DNA from: Candidatus Methylomirabilota bacterium
GTDB lineage: Bacteria > Methylomirabilota > Methylomirabilia > Methylomirabilales > CSP1-5
NCBI GenBank assembly: GCA_023249165.1
Contig: JAHFDE010000071.1
Span: 1-10,279, forward strand
DNA: 10,279 nt
Direction of reading: 5' to 3'
In this document: piece by piece, positions 1 through 7,127 of the stretch
Position numbering within the stretch: position 1 is the stretch's first letter
How the letters are laid out: every line of letters starts with the position of its first letter
The notes under the pieces: generated by a model
The model's database searches: none
What the model saw: only the letters and a program-made list of their open reading frames with translations
Told to the model about the DNA's origin: nothing
Program-made: the position numbers and the translations under genes

Positions 1-489
1 GGTCTCGAGCTCAGGCGGCACGACACCGCCCCACGGATCGCGACGGCTCAACAGGAGATGCTCGACTGCCTGGCTCACGCAGAGAGTGCCGCCGAGTTTT
101 CGACCCGAGTCCCGGAGGCGCTCGAGATCCTGAGGCGGCATGTCGAGGCGATCCGGGGTGGGCGGGTCCCGCTGGAAGACCTCGTCATTACCCGGACCCT
201 CTCCAAGGAGCCGATGCAGTACGTCCGGGAGGACGCGGGTGCGATCGCCGCCAAGACATTGGCCCGGGCCGGAGTCGAGCTTCACCCGGGGCAGCAGATC
301 GACTACCTCATCCTCGATCGAAAGGCCAAGGCAAAGGGGGACCGGGTGCGGCCCGTGGTCTTGCTGACAGGGGACGAGAGCTATGATAAAGAGCGATATG
401 CGGAATTGCTTTTGCGAGCAGCCGAAACCCTCCTCGGCCCGGTCGGCTGGCCCGCCCCCCGGCTCCAATCCTGGCTCGCGACCCCGTAA
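1..489 (+). CDS. Family-B DNA polymerase, C-terminal part (5' end outside window)
   Basis: The reading frame is open from base 1 to the TAA at 487-489 (162 residues). It starts mid-gene, because the first residues (GLELRRHDTAPRIATAQQEM) already match the region after the polymerase palm, where family-B enzymes read roughly 'G-E-RR-D-P'. The thumb region follows, with the family pattern 'VITRTLSKEP', then 'AAKTLARAGVELHPGQQIDYLIL' in short form: a conserved L-x-R-x-G, then PG, then a hydrophobic strand. It ends in an alpha-helical tail with G-P-V-G-W. The thumb grips the primer-template duplex. The polymerase and exonuclease motifs lie upstream of the window, so I cannot tell whether the enzyme is active. 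In bacteria such enzymes act in repair or lesion bypass. The last 42 codons recur in diverged form at 2590-2718. The family call is firm; the exact subfamily is not. Confidence 0.85.
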   Translation, partial: GLELRRHDTAPRIATAQQEMLDCLAHAESAAEFSTRVPEALEILRRHVEAIRGGRVPLEDLVITRTLSKEPMQYVREDAGAIAAKTLARAGVELHPGQQIDYLILDRKAKAKGDRVRPVVLLTGDESYDKERYAELLLRAAETLLGPVGWPAPRLQSWLATP

Positions 490-639
490 GCTTCCTAGTC
501 CCTCTCCTCTTGCCGATCGCTGGTGCGCGAATTGCACTCCTAGCCAAACGCACGACGAGCTTGGCACGCACCCTCTCTATCCCAGCGAAGGGCAGTCGGA
601 GTCGGTTTCCCAGACATCCGATGGGGGAAAACCTGAGAC

Positions 640-1452
640 ATGGCTCACCGTCGAAATCATGAGAGGAATACAAAAGCCTGGATCACACCTGGAAGCTTGC
701 TCTTCGTCTGTATCACCTCTCTCTTTGTGAGCGGAACCGCTTTATCCCAAGATTGGCCTCTGGGGACGTTCTACTATGAGATTACTCGCAGCAACGACCA
801 AATAGGAATACATAAGATTGTATCTAAACGACAGGGCGAAGACGTCGTCGTGGAAACTGAGGAATGGGTGGATGACACCGGGTACTGCCGTGCCTCAAAA
901 CGAAGGGAGCTGTGGCGCCACGGAACGCTGACAGCCTTCGATTCTTCTACCGCAGGCTCGTGTTCCATTTTTGTACGAATGGCACGACCGAGTGTGTGTC
1001 CATGGGATGAATTCGGAGATCCGATCACGGTCTCGGTTGTTCGGAAAGAGAAGGTACTCTTCAAAACAGTTGGCTCAGAGAAGAGTCAGCAAATTTCCGC
1101 AGAGGCCGTCCCAACGAATTTCTTGAACCCTGCGTTTCGAGGATCGGACCATATCGTACAGGTCATCAGCCCAATTACAGGAGAACTTAAGTCGATGATC
1201 ATCTCCAATAAGGGAGTGGAGCATTTATCGATCGGAAACACGTCCGAAAAGACGGAACGGTATCTTGTACAAGATCAAGATGGTCACAATCGCGAGCTCT
1301 GGTACGACTCTCGGGGGGTATGGATCCAGATGTTGCTTCACGGCGACGCTGTGACATTCGCAGCCGCCAGCCCCGCAAAGATGGAATCTGAGTTGCCGTC
1401 GTTCGTCAGGAGATCGGATTGTCTGAGAAAATTACCGCATCATACGAAGTGA
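640..1452 (+). CDS. Exported DUF6134-like protein
   Basis: This 270-residue protein has a basic N-terminus (residues 1-14), a hydrophobic stretch at about 18-33 and a likely signal peptidase site near A-L-S-Q (34-37), so it is probably periplasmic. The mature part starts with a 'YYEITRSNDQIGIHKI' strand pair. It then has a 'PTNFLNP' segment followed by 'VISPITGELKS', and a late 'ELWYDSRGVWIQM' strand. That order (Y-x-V, IG-h, P-T-x-x-x-NP, G-x-L, WYD-x-x-G) is how I remember the DUF6134 family, whose function is unknown. Four cysteines in the mature part could form disulfides. The start at 640 is the first ATG giving a signal peptide; a loose GGGGGAA lies about 11 bases upstream. The gene is clearly richer in A/T-ending codons than the polymerase before it and the TraB-like gene after it, which hints at separate origins. 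No promoter is obvious in 490-639. Confidence 0.6.
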   Translation: MAHRRNHERNTKAWITPGSLLFVCITSLFVSGTALSQDWPLGTFYYEITRSNDQIGIHKIVSKRQGEDVVVETEEWVDDTGYCRASKRRELWRHGTLTAFDSSTAGSCSIFVRMARPSVCPWDEFGDPITVSVVRKEKVLFKTVGSEKSQQISAEAVPTNFLNPAFRGSDHIVQVISPITGELKSMIISNKGVEHLSIGNTSEKTERYLVQDQDGHNRELWYDSRGVWIQMLLHGDAVTFAAASPAKMESELPSFVRRSDCLRKLPHHTK

Positions 1453-1513
1453 CATCATCTTCGACCCCCCTCCAATCCCGGCTTGACATCTAAGCCGCCT
1501 TATCATCTTTCCC

Positions 1514-1541
1514 TTGACAGGAAGCGTCTGTTTCCTTTAAT
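1514..1541 (+). promoter_or_regulatory. Sigma-70-like promoter upstream of the TraB/GumN-like gene
   Basis: A perfect TTGACA (-35) at 1514-1519 is followed after 16 bases by TTTAAT (-10, five of six consensus bases) at 1536-1541. Transcription would start near 1548, giving a leader of about 60 bases before the ATG at 1609. A second TTGACA at 1483-1488 has no matching -10 at a suitable distance. This suggests the TraB-like gene is transcribed independently of the gene before it. Confidence 0.5.
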
Positions 1542-1597
1542 CACCCTAAAAGGGAGTTGCCGCATCCGGCATCAGATGTCTTTTCGTCGTTTGGTTC

Positions 1598-1604
1598 GGA
1601 GGGG
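1598..1604 (+). promoter_or_regulatory. Ribosome binding site that decides the TraB/GumN-like start
   Basis: GGAGGGG lies 4 bases before the ATG at 1609. The longer reading frame begins at a TTG at 1483, but that codon sits inside a TTGACA promoter-like box and lacks a Shine-Dalgarno. The ATG at 1609 also puts the signal peptide at the N-terminus, so it is the preferred start. Confidence 0.6.
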
Positions 1605-1608
1605 AATT

Positions 1609-2538
1609 ATGCAGCAATTCGCGACATGGGCGGCATCATTCGCGCTGACGGTGTTGACAGCGCTGCGCGTCCGTGCTGCCGCGACGGCGCTTGCCACTCT
1701 CGTGCTCGTGCCGGCGGCGGCGCCCGCGCAGCGCTTCGAGCGCGGGCTGCTGTGGCGGATCGAGGGCGGCAGCGCGCAACCCAGCCACGTATTTGGCACC
1801 ATCCACTTGAGCGATCCGCGCGTCACGAAGCTGCCACCCGCGGTCGCTCGGGAGCTTAACGAGGCGCGCAGCCTGACCGTCGAAGTCGGACTCGGTGCGC
1901 CCAACCTGTTCGCGCTTGCCAACCGCATGGTGTTCAGCGACGGGCGCGATCTGCCCGGCGAAGTGGGCCCGGAACTGTACGGGAAGACCGCCCCGCTCGG
2001 GGAGAAACTGGGCATACCCGAACCGGTACTGCGGCTGTTCAAACCGTGGGCGGTGGCGGTGCTGCTGAGTGTGCCGCAACAGAACCCGGAGGAGGTACTC
2101 GACCTTGTGATCGCCCGTAGCGCCGCCGCGCAGGGCAAGCCGGTCCATGAGCTGGAAAGCGTGGACGAGCAGGTCGCCACGTTCGAAGGCCTGTCCGAAG
2201 ACGACCAGATCGCGCTCCTCAGGCGGGCGGTGGACAACTACGAGCGCCTGCCGCGCACTGTCGGGCGGCTGATTGAGGCTTATCTTGTGCGCGATCTCGC
2301 CGCGATGTGGCGCATCAGTGAGGAAAGCGACGACGGCAGCGTGGAGGCGCGGCGACTCAATGAAATCTTCGCTCGGCGGCTGCTCGAGGGGCGCAACGCC
2401 CGCATGGCCGAACGCATGCAGGCGCGGCTCAAGGAAGGCAAGGCCTTCATCGCGATCGGCGCACTGCACCTCTACGGCAGCCGCGGTGTGCTGCCGCTGC
2501 TCGAGCGCCGCGGCTGGCGCGTGACGCGCATATATTGA
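1609..2538 (+). CDS. TraB/GumN family protein, exported
   Basis: This 309-residue protein is of usual length for the family. A long alanine-rich signal sequence (about residues 1-41, ending near A-P-A-Q) sends it to the periplasm. Two GxxH motifs diagnose the TraB/GumN (PF01963) fold: G63-T-I-H66 followed by S-D-P-R near the mature N-terminus, and G284-A-L-H287 followed by L-Y-G-S-R-G close to the C-terminus. Between them is the family's R-N-x-R-M segment ('GRNARMAERMQARL'). Members are related to the metazoan Tiki metalloproteases, where the GxxH histidines bind metal, so a metal-dependent peptidase is possible; most bacterial members have no proven substrate. The start was chosen by the strong Shine-Dalgarno at 1598-1604. 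Its codon use is dominated by GCG, CGC and CTG, unlike the gene before it, so horizontal transfer is plausible. No operon partner is obvious. Confidence 0.85.
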   Translation: MQQFATWAASFALTVLTALRVRAAATALATLVLVPAAAPAQRFERGLLWRIEGGSAQPSHVFGTIHLSDPRVTKLPPAVARELNEARSLTVEVGLGAPNLFALANRMVFSDGRDLPGEVGPELYGKTAPLGEKLGIPEPVLRLFKPWAVAVLLSVPQQNPEEVLDLVIARSAAAQGKPVHELESVDEQVATFEGLSEDDQIALLRRAVDNYERLPRTVGRLIEAYLVRDLAAMWRISEESDDGSVEARRLNEIFARRLLEGRNARMAERMQARLKEGKAFIAIGALHLYGSRGVLPLLERRGWRVTRIY

Positions 2539-2589
2539 CCCACCCACAGCATTTCACCTCGATTATTCCGATGCACAGATCCGCCCCTC

Positions 2590-2718
2590 CTGCTGACAGG
2601 GGATGAGAGCTATGATACAAAGACCTACGAGGCGCTGCTCCTGCGGGCGGCCGAAACTTTCCTCGGCCCGGTCGGCTGGCCCGCCACCAGGCTCCGGCCC
2701 TGGCTCGTGAGCCGTTGA
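2590..2718 (+). pseudogene. Remnant of a second family-B DNA polymerase gene (last 42 codons and stop)
   Basis: This stretch aligns without gaps to 361-489, the end of the polymerase gene at the left edge. By hand count 101 of 129 bases and 30 of 42 encoded residues are identical, including T-G-D-E-S-Y-D, L-L-L-R-A-A-E-T and G-P-V-G-W-P-A, and both copies stop at the same place (TAA versus TGA). Similarity ends abruptly on the left at about 2590 and on the right at the stop codon. The frame upstream is open back to the TraB-like stop but contains no start codon or other polymerase residues, so this cannot be a working gene. Differences fall often at third codon positions, meaning the sequence diverged while still under selection as protein. 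It therefore came from a related but distinct polymerase gene, not from a recent local duplication. Copy 2 prefers G/C-ending codons. Confidence 0.85.
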
Positions 2719-2759
2719 GCCCCTTGAACCCCAGCCGCTAGGAATGTCGAAGGACGGCA

Positions 2760-4076
2760 ATGTCTCGAAGAGTCGCAGCCAGATTTAACAAGGAATATCT
2801 GACGACCTTTGGTCCGGCGCTGCTCATCACGATCATCGGTTTCTGGGCAGCGTATCAATTCGTCGGGCCGGCCCCACCCGATAGAATTGTCATAAGCACG
2901 GGCAGGGAGGAGGGCGCCTATTACAAGTTCGCCCAGCGGTATCGCGACATATTGGCTCGCGATCACATGACGCTTGAGATACGCACCTCGGCTGGCTCCG
3001 GCGAGAACATCCAACGGTTGCAAGCGAAGGAGGGTGGCGTAGACATTGCTTTTGTTCAGGGTGGTACCGATGGATCCAGAGGCCCTCACAATCTGGTATC
3101 ACTGGGCAGCGTCTACTACGAACCGGTATGGGTGTTTTATCGTAGTACCAAACAGGTGAATCGGCTCAATGGGCTTGCTGGCAAGAGGATATCCGTCGGG
3201 GAAGAAGGGAGCGGCACCCAGTTGGTGGCCTTGCAGCTCTTGAAAGAGAGTGGTGTAGATCGACCCCCAACGGTCCTCTCTTTCCGGGGGAGCCAGGATG
3301 CAGCTCATGCCCTCCTGAAAGGAGACGTGGATGCCGTCTTTCTCATCGCCTCGCCTCGGTCGGAGGTCGTTCGAAAGCTTCTTTCGGTACATGAGATCAA
3401 GTTGATGAGCTTTGAACAAGCAGAGGCGTATGCGCGCATCCATCGCTACCTGGCCAAGGTCACCTTACCTCAGGGTGTGATCGATCTCCAGAATGAGATT
3501 CCGCCGGTTGATACGCACCTGATCGCTGCGACCGCCAATCTCGTCGTCCGAGACGACTTTCATCCGGCGCTGATCGATCTCCTCCTCGAGGCTGCTCAGG
3601 AGGTTCATGGGGGAGGAGACCTGTTCGAGCGACCGGACGAGTTTCCGTCCCCCAAGTATCTGGAATTTCCGCTCAGCGAAGACGCAGAGCGCTTTTACAA
3701 ACGTGGTCCGTCCTTCCTGCGGCGCTATCTCCCCTTTTGGGCTGCGACTTTCCTTGAGCGGATGGTTGTTTTGCTGATACCGATCATCGCCCTGCTTTGG
3801 CCATTGTTCAAGATCGTTCCGCCGGTGTACCAATGGAGAATCAGATCAAGGATCTATCGCTGGTATGAGGACGTGAAAACTGTTGACCTCAGAGTGGACA
3901 GGGACCGTTCTCCAGAACGCGTCGCAGCCCATGTGGCGGAGCTGGACAGGATCGAGGCTCAGGTGAATGACATCCGTGCACCGTTGGCATACGCGGATCA
4001 GGTCTACAATCTGCGCATGCATATCAACCTCGTCCGTGAAAAGCTCGCAAAGACGATGCAAGACACCGCGGGCTAG
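2760..4076 (+). CDS. TAXI-family TRAP transporter solute-binding protein, membrane-anchored
   Basis: This 438-residue protein has an N-terminal membrane segment (about 16-36), a periplasmic substrate-binding domain (about 42-310) and a second membrane segment (about 331-351, F-L-E-R-M-V-V-L-L-I-P). A charged, helical C-terminal tail of about 85 residues follows, probably cytosolic. The binding domain opens with 'IVISTGREEGAYYKFAQRY', the TAXI/NMT1-like pattern in which a glycine loop and aromatic pair begin the ligand site. It continues with 'VDIAFVQGGT' and 'GKRISVGEEGSGTQ', both typical of the family. TAXI proteins deliver organic acids or amino acids to TRAP permeases, but no permease gene is present here, so it may work with a distant one or as a sensor. 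The ATG at 2760 has AAGGA five bases upstream. The lipoprotein gene begins 19 bases after its stop, so the two are probably co-transcribed. Confidence 0.82.
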   Translation: MSRRVAARFNKEYLTTFGPALLITIIGFWAAYQFVGPAPPDRIVISTGREEGAYYKFAQRYRDILARDHMTLEIRTSAGSGENIQRLQAKEGGVDIAFVQGGTDGSRGPHNLVSLGSVYYEPVWVFYRSTKQVNRLNGLAGKRISVGEEGSGTQLVALQLLKESGVDRPPTVLSFRGSQDAAHALLKGDVDAVFLIASPRSEVVRKLLSVHEIKLMSFEQAEAYARIHRYLAKVTLPQGVIDLQNEIPPVDTHLIAATANLVVRDDFHPALIDLLLEAAQEVHGGGDLFERPDEFPSPKYLEFPLSEDAERFYKRGPSFLRRYLPFWAATFLERMVVLLIPIIALLWPLFKIVPPVYQWRIRSRIYRWYEDVKTVDLRVDRDRSPERVAAHVAELDRIEAQVNDIRAPLAYADQVYNLRMHINLVREKLAKTMQDTAG

Positions 4077-4095
4077 GCATCTGGTCACGAAGCCC

Positions 4096-5289
4096 ATGCA
4101 TATCCGATCCCGAGTCGGCAGCGCCTTTCTGAAGCTAGCCGTTTGTCTCTTTCTCCTTTCTTCCGGTTGTGCCAGTGTTGCGAAATATCCCGTGCGGGGC
4201 ACTCTGGCCGGTCAGGCAATATCGACAACTGTCGACTCGGAGCTATCGAAGTATTACCTCGAGCATTACCTCAGGAACGATCGCACCAATCCTGCGTACG
4301 ACCAAGAGATCAATCGGGCATTCACCATATGGAATCAACGATCGCTGGATAGCGATAGCCTCAGAGAACTGACACAGGAGTTCTCCCCGGACTTTGCAAC
4401 GCTGTATTTCGTCTCTCGCGTTTATCAGGATCCAAGAAATCGCAAGGCGCAGGACGCATTCCATGCGCAGGTTGCAACTCTCAGAGCGAAGGGACCAAAA
4501 GAGGTATCTCGAATCGCCAAAAGATTTGCGCCGTACCTTATCGCCTTTGTTCCGGGCTACGCGTATAAGAAGGATCCGGCCACCGGTGCTGACTTCGCCC
4601 AGCAGCGACGTCTGATGACCGAGGCGGGGTTTAAGAACGTACTGATCGAGACGGATGAACTCGCCACGGTCGATAAGAACGCACAAATTATCGCAAGCGA
4701 GATACTGCGGCTGAGCGAAGAGCACCACAGAATCATTCTGGTGAGCACCAGCAAAGGCGGGACCGAGGTCGCGCTCGCCATCGGAAAACTATTGCCTCCA
4801 GAACGACTCGAAGGCGTAAAGGCATGGATGAGCATTGGTGGCCTGCTGAGAGGAACCCCATCGGCGGACCAGGCGCTCCAATGGCCTAGGAGCTGGTTGG
4901 TCAGAACGGCCTTTTTCTTCACAGGTCATCGTGGAGAGATCATTGAGGACTTAAACACCAAGAAGAGGAGGGAGGTATTTGCGCAACTCGAATTCTCGGG
5001 GGACATACTAACGCTGCAATATGTGGGCGCTCCGCTTTCGGGACAGATTGCCGAGTATGTCCAAGGGCGGTATGATGATCTCAAGAATCTCGGGCCGAAT
5101 GATGGGCTGACCCTGTTGGCGGATGAGTTGGTCGAAGGGGGTATTGTTATTACCGACATAGGACTCGACCATTACTACCTCGATCCCGAAATTGACCTGA
5201 AGACCTTTGCCCTGGCGTCTGTGGTTCTGGGTCTGCTCGAAGGACGCGATCAGCAACACAGACATCCCCGCCCCGCGACTTCTCCGTAA
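4096..5289 (+). CDS. Lipoprotein with alpha/beta-hydrolase-like fold, function unknown
   Basis: This 397-residue protein has a basic N-terminus, a hydrophobic stretch and L-L-S-S-G-C25, which resembles a lipobox (serine at -3 is not ideal), so it is probably lipid-anchored outside the inner membrane. From about residue 150 it looks like an alpha/beta hydrolase: a strand 'LIAFVPGYAY', a segment 'AGFKNVLIETDE', then 'HRIILVSTSKGGTEVALAIG', in which S217-T-S219-K-G221 sits where GxSxG is expected, with S219 as candidate nucleophile. Near the end, D358-H359 in 'GLDHYY' could supply the catalytic histidine. The reaction and substrate are unknown. The N-terminal 125 residues after the signal resemble nothing I recognise. 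A longer frame back to 3967 overlaps the previous gene; the ATG at 4096 is preferred because it places the signal peptide first, though its Shine-Dalgarno is poor. The next gene starts 4 bases after the stop. Confidence 0.65.
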   Translation: MHIRSRVGSAFLKLAVCLFLLSSGCASVAKYPVRGTLAGQAISTTVDSELSKYYLEHYLRNDRTNPAYDQEINRAFTIWNQRSLDSDSLRELTQEFSPDFATLYFVSRVYQDPRNRKAQDAFHAQVATLRAKGPKEVSRIAKRFAPYLIAFVPGYAYKKDPATGADFAQQRRLMTEAGFKNVLIETDELATVDKNAQIIASEILRLSEEHHRIILVSTSKGGTEVALAIGKLLPPERLEGVKAWMSIGGLLRGTPSADQALQWPRSWLVRTAFFFTGHRGEIIEDLNTKKRREVFAQLEFSGDILTLQYVGAPLSGQIAEYVQGRYDDLKNLGPNDGLTLLADELVEGGIVITDIGLDHYYLDPEIDLKTFALASVVLGLLEGRDQQHRHPRPATSP

Positions 5290-5293
5290 CGCG

Positions 5294-6070
5294 ATGCGCA
5301 CGGTGGAAGAGAAGATCAAGGTTTTCGATAGCCATTTTCACATTATTGACAACCGGTTCCCCCTCGTGGCGAACCAGGGGTATCTTCCTGACAATTTCAC
5401 ATGCGCCGATTATCTCGAACGGGCCAGAAAGCTCAAGATCGCCGGGGGAGCGATCGTATCCGGCTCCTTTCAGGCATTTGATCAGACCTACCTCGTGGTA
5501 GCCCTCGAGGAACTCGGCCCGACCTTTGTGGGGGTGACGCAGTTCCCGGCCTCCGCCCCGGATGAAGAGATCATGAGGCTCGACGCCGCCGGGGTCCGGG
5601 CCGTGCGCTTCAATCTCCGGCGGGGCGGCTCGGAGGGGGTCGAGGGGCTGGAAGATCTGGCCCGGCGCGTGCACGAAATCGCCGGCTGGCACGTCGAGCT
5701 CTATGTCGATTCCCGCCACCTGACCGAATTGTATTGCATTCTCGTGGCGTTGCCGTCCGTCTCGATCGACCATCTCGGCCTCTCCCGAGCCGGTTTCGAC
5801 ACCCTCCTCAAGTTGGTCGAACATGGGGTGCACGTGAAGGCCACCGGATTCGGCCGGGTCGACTTTGACGTCGTGCCGGCCATGAAGGCGATTGTTTCCA
5901 TCAATCCCGATGCCCTGATGTTCGGGACCGACCTCCCCTCCACGCGAGCCGACCGGCCGTTTCGGGATGAGGACGTGAACGTGATCCTGGACGCGTTCGA
6001 CGAGGCGATCGGGAGGAAGGTCCTCTACGAGAATGCGGTTGCGTTCTACCGGCCACGGGCAGCCGTGTGA
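5294..6070 (+). CDS. Amidohydrolase family protein (amidohydrolase_2 / PDC hydrolase-like TIM barrel)
   Basis: This 258-residue metal-dependent hydrolase begins with 'VFDSHFHI', the H14-x-H16 metal-binding motif on strand 1. It continues through 'RAVRFNL' and 'HVELYVD', then S-I-D-H160 with L-G (a later metal or substrate histidine), and ends with F-G-T-D213-L-P, the catalytic aspartate on strand 8. The layout matches PF04909, especially the 2-pyrone-4,6-dicarboxylate hydrolase (LigI) subgroup, which opens lactone rings during aromatic breakdown. The substrate here is not proven, and no other aromatic-degradation genes are nearby. The start at 5294 lies 4 bases after the lipoprotein stop, suggesting coupled translation; a longer frame to 5207 would overlap that gene by more than 80 bases. 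The Shine-Dalgarno is weak, which fits coupling. Length is slightly short but complete for this family. Confidence 0.8.
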   Translation: MRTVEEKIKVFDSHFHIIDNRFPLVANQGYLPDNFTCADYLERARKLKIAGGAIVSGSFQAFDQTYLVVALEELGPTFVGVTQFPASAPDEEIMRLDAAGVRAVRFNLRRGGSEGVEGLEDLARRVHEIAGWHVELYVDSRHLTELYCILVALPSVSIDHLGLSRAGFDTLLKLVEHGVHVKATGFGRVDFDVVPAMKAIVSINPDALMFGTDLPSTRADRPFRDEDVNVILDAFDEAIGRKVLYENAVAFYRPRAAV

Positions 6071-6133
6071 CCATGCCCTCTCGGAATCTACCGGGTGCGC
6101 CGTTGAACTGAGTGAGAACCATCGGGAAAAAAG

Positions 6134-6961
6134 ATGCCCAATCCCCCTATTGACCCCGAGGCGTTTCGCGCGTTTGAGCACGAGGGTTGGGAAAGGATCC
6201 CGCAGCGATACCACAATGCCTTTGCCTCCTTGACCAGTCAAATGACCACGCCGCTTCTCGATGCCGTCGGTGTGACTACCGGGGTGCAACTGCTCGATGT
6301 TGCGACCGGTCCCGGGTACGCGGCGGCGGCGGCAACCAAGCGGGGAGCCGAGGTCGTTGGTGTTGACTTTGCCCCCGCGATGGTTGCTGAAGCGCGGCGG
6401 CGTTATCCCACGGTCGACTTTCGGGAAGGTGACGCTGAGGACCTCCCATTTCCGGAGGCCTCTTTTGACGCGGTGACCATGAATTTTGGACTCCTCCATT
6501 TGGGGAGACCTGAGCAGGCCCTGACGGAGGCGCATCGTGTGCTCCGTCCAGGAGGAAGGCTCGGGTTTACGGTGTGGGCGAGGCCGGAGGAGGCAATCGG
6601 ATTTCAAATGGTGCTGCGGGCGGTCGAGAGCTATGGGAAGGTGGATGTACAACTCCCGCAAGGCCCCCACTTCTTCCGGTTTAGCGATCCGCAGGAATGC
6701 CATCGGTCTGTATTGGGCGCCGGCCTCGTTTCTCCCACCGTGAAAACTATCCCTCTGATATGGCGGCTTCATTCGCCTGACGCGTTGTTCGAAAACATGT
6801 TCGAAGGCACGGTACGAACGGCAGGCTTGCTGCGAGCTCAGTCTGCTGATGCGATTCGTGCCATTCGGAAAGCGCTTCGCCAGGCCGCGATGCCCTATCA
6901 GAAGGGCGATGGCGTCGAGCTTCCGATGCCGGCAGTGCTGGTGTCTGCGCGGAAGCCCTAG
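6134..6961 (+). CDS. Class I SAM-dependent methyltransferase (Methyltransf_11 type)
   Basis: This 275-residue protein has the classic Rossmann-like methyltransferase motifs. Motif I is L-L-D55-V-A-T-G59-P-G61. The acidic end of strand 2 is in 'VVGVDFAPAMVAEARRR', where D binds the SAM ribose. 'GDAEDLPFPEASFDAV' carries the adenine-contact and motif-II region, and 'RVLRPGGRLGFTVW' is motif III. The pattern matches UbiE/MenG-like and other small-molecule methyltransferases, but the C-terminal substrate cap (about 150-275) does not reveal the acceptor. It follows the amidohydrolase after 63 bases on the same strand, so it could be the last gene of that unit; I see no terminator or clear promoter between them. 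The GGGAAAAAAG before the ATG is a mediocre ribosome binding site. The next gene lies more than 160 bases downstream. Confidence 0.88.
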   Translation: MPNPPIDPEAFRAFEHEGWERIPQRYHNAFASLTSQMTTPLLDAVGVTTGVQLLDVATGPGYAAAAATKRGAEVVGVDFAPAMVAEARRRYPTVDFREGDAEDLPFPEASFDAVTMNFGLLHLGRPEQALTEAHRVLRPGGRLGFTVWARPEEAIGFQMVLRAVESYGKVDVQLPQGPHFFRFSDPQECHRSVLGAGLVSPTVKTIPLIWRLHSPDALFENMFEGTVRTAGLLRAQSADAIRAIRKALRQAAMPYQKGDGVELPMPAVLVSARKP

Positions 6962-7008
6962 ACTTTCATCACCGGTGGGGGGGCAGCGGATCCGAGCCGT
7001 GGTTTTTT

Positions 7009-7038
7009 CTGGCAGGGGAGGACACCTCCGATTATGAT
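7009..7038 (+). promoter_or_regulatory. Possible promoter for the radical SAM gene
   Basis: CTGGCA (four of six -35 bases) at 7009-7014 and TATGAT (five of six -10 bases) at 7033-7038 are separated by 18 bases. This lies in the 166-base gap between the methyltransferase and the radical SAM gene. Transcription would start near 7045, about 80 bases before the chosen ATG. It is plausible but not strong. Confidence 0.3.
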
Positions 7039-7127
7039 AGGAGAGTGCAGGAGGCCGTGTTCCTAGGGGTTAGGGGAAGACCGGGCGGCCTCCCTTGGTT
7101 GCGGAGAGAAAGGGGAGCGCAAAGGCG

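Noticed and set aside
1483..1488. First TTGACA as an additional promoter for the TraB/GumN-like gene
   Set aside because: No acceptable -10 box occurs 15-19 bases downstream; the TTGACA at 1514 has a much better partner.
1636..2547. 303-codon open frame on the - strand
   Set aside because: It mirrors the TraB/GumN-like gene, which has a signal peptide, a Shine-Dalgarno and both GxxH motifs on the + strand. The high GC explains the lack of stops.
490..2589. Insertion sequence or transposon explaining the repeated polymerase end
   Set aside because: I found no transposase, no terminal inverted repeats and no short target duplication at the edges. The repeated piece is a diverged gene end, not a mobile-element terminus.
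5150..6772. Long 540-codon open frame on the - strand
   Set aside because: It lies antisense to the amidohydrolase and methyltransferase genes, both of which have clear motifs on the + strand. Its product is rich in H, R, P and G, as expected from GC-skewed codons read backwards.
6980..7010. Possible terminator after the methyltransferase (CGGATCCG followed by GGTTTTTT)
   Set aside because: The palindrome leaves no room for a loop, and the flanking bases do not pair into a longer stem, so the T-run alone is not enough.
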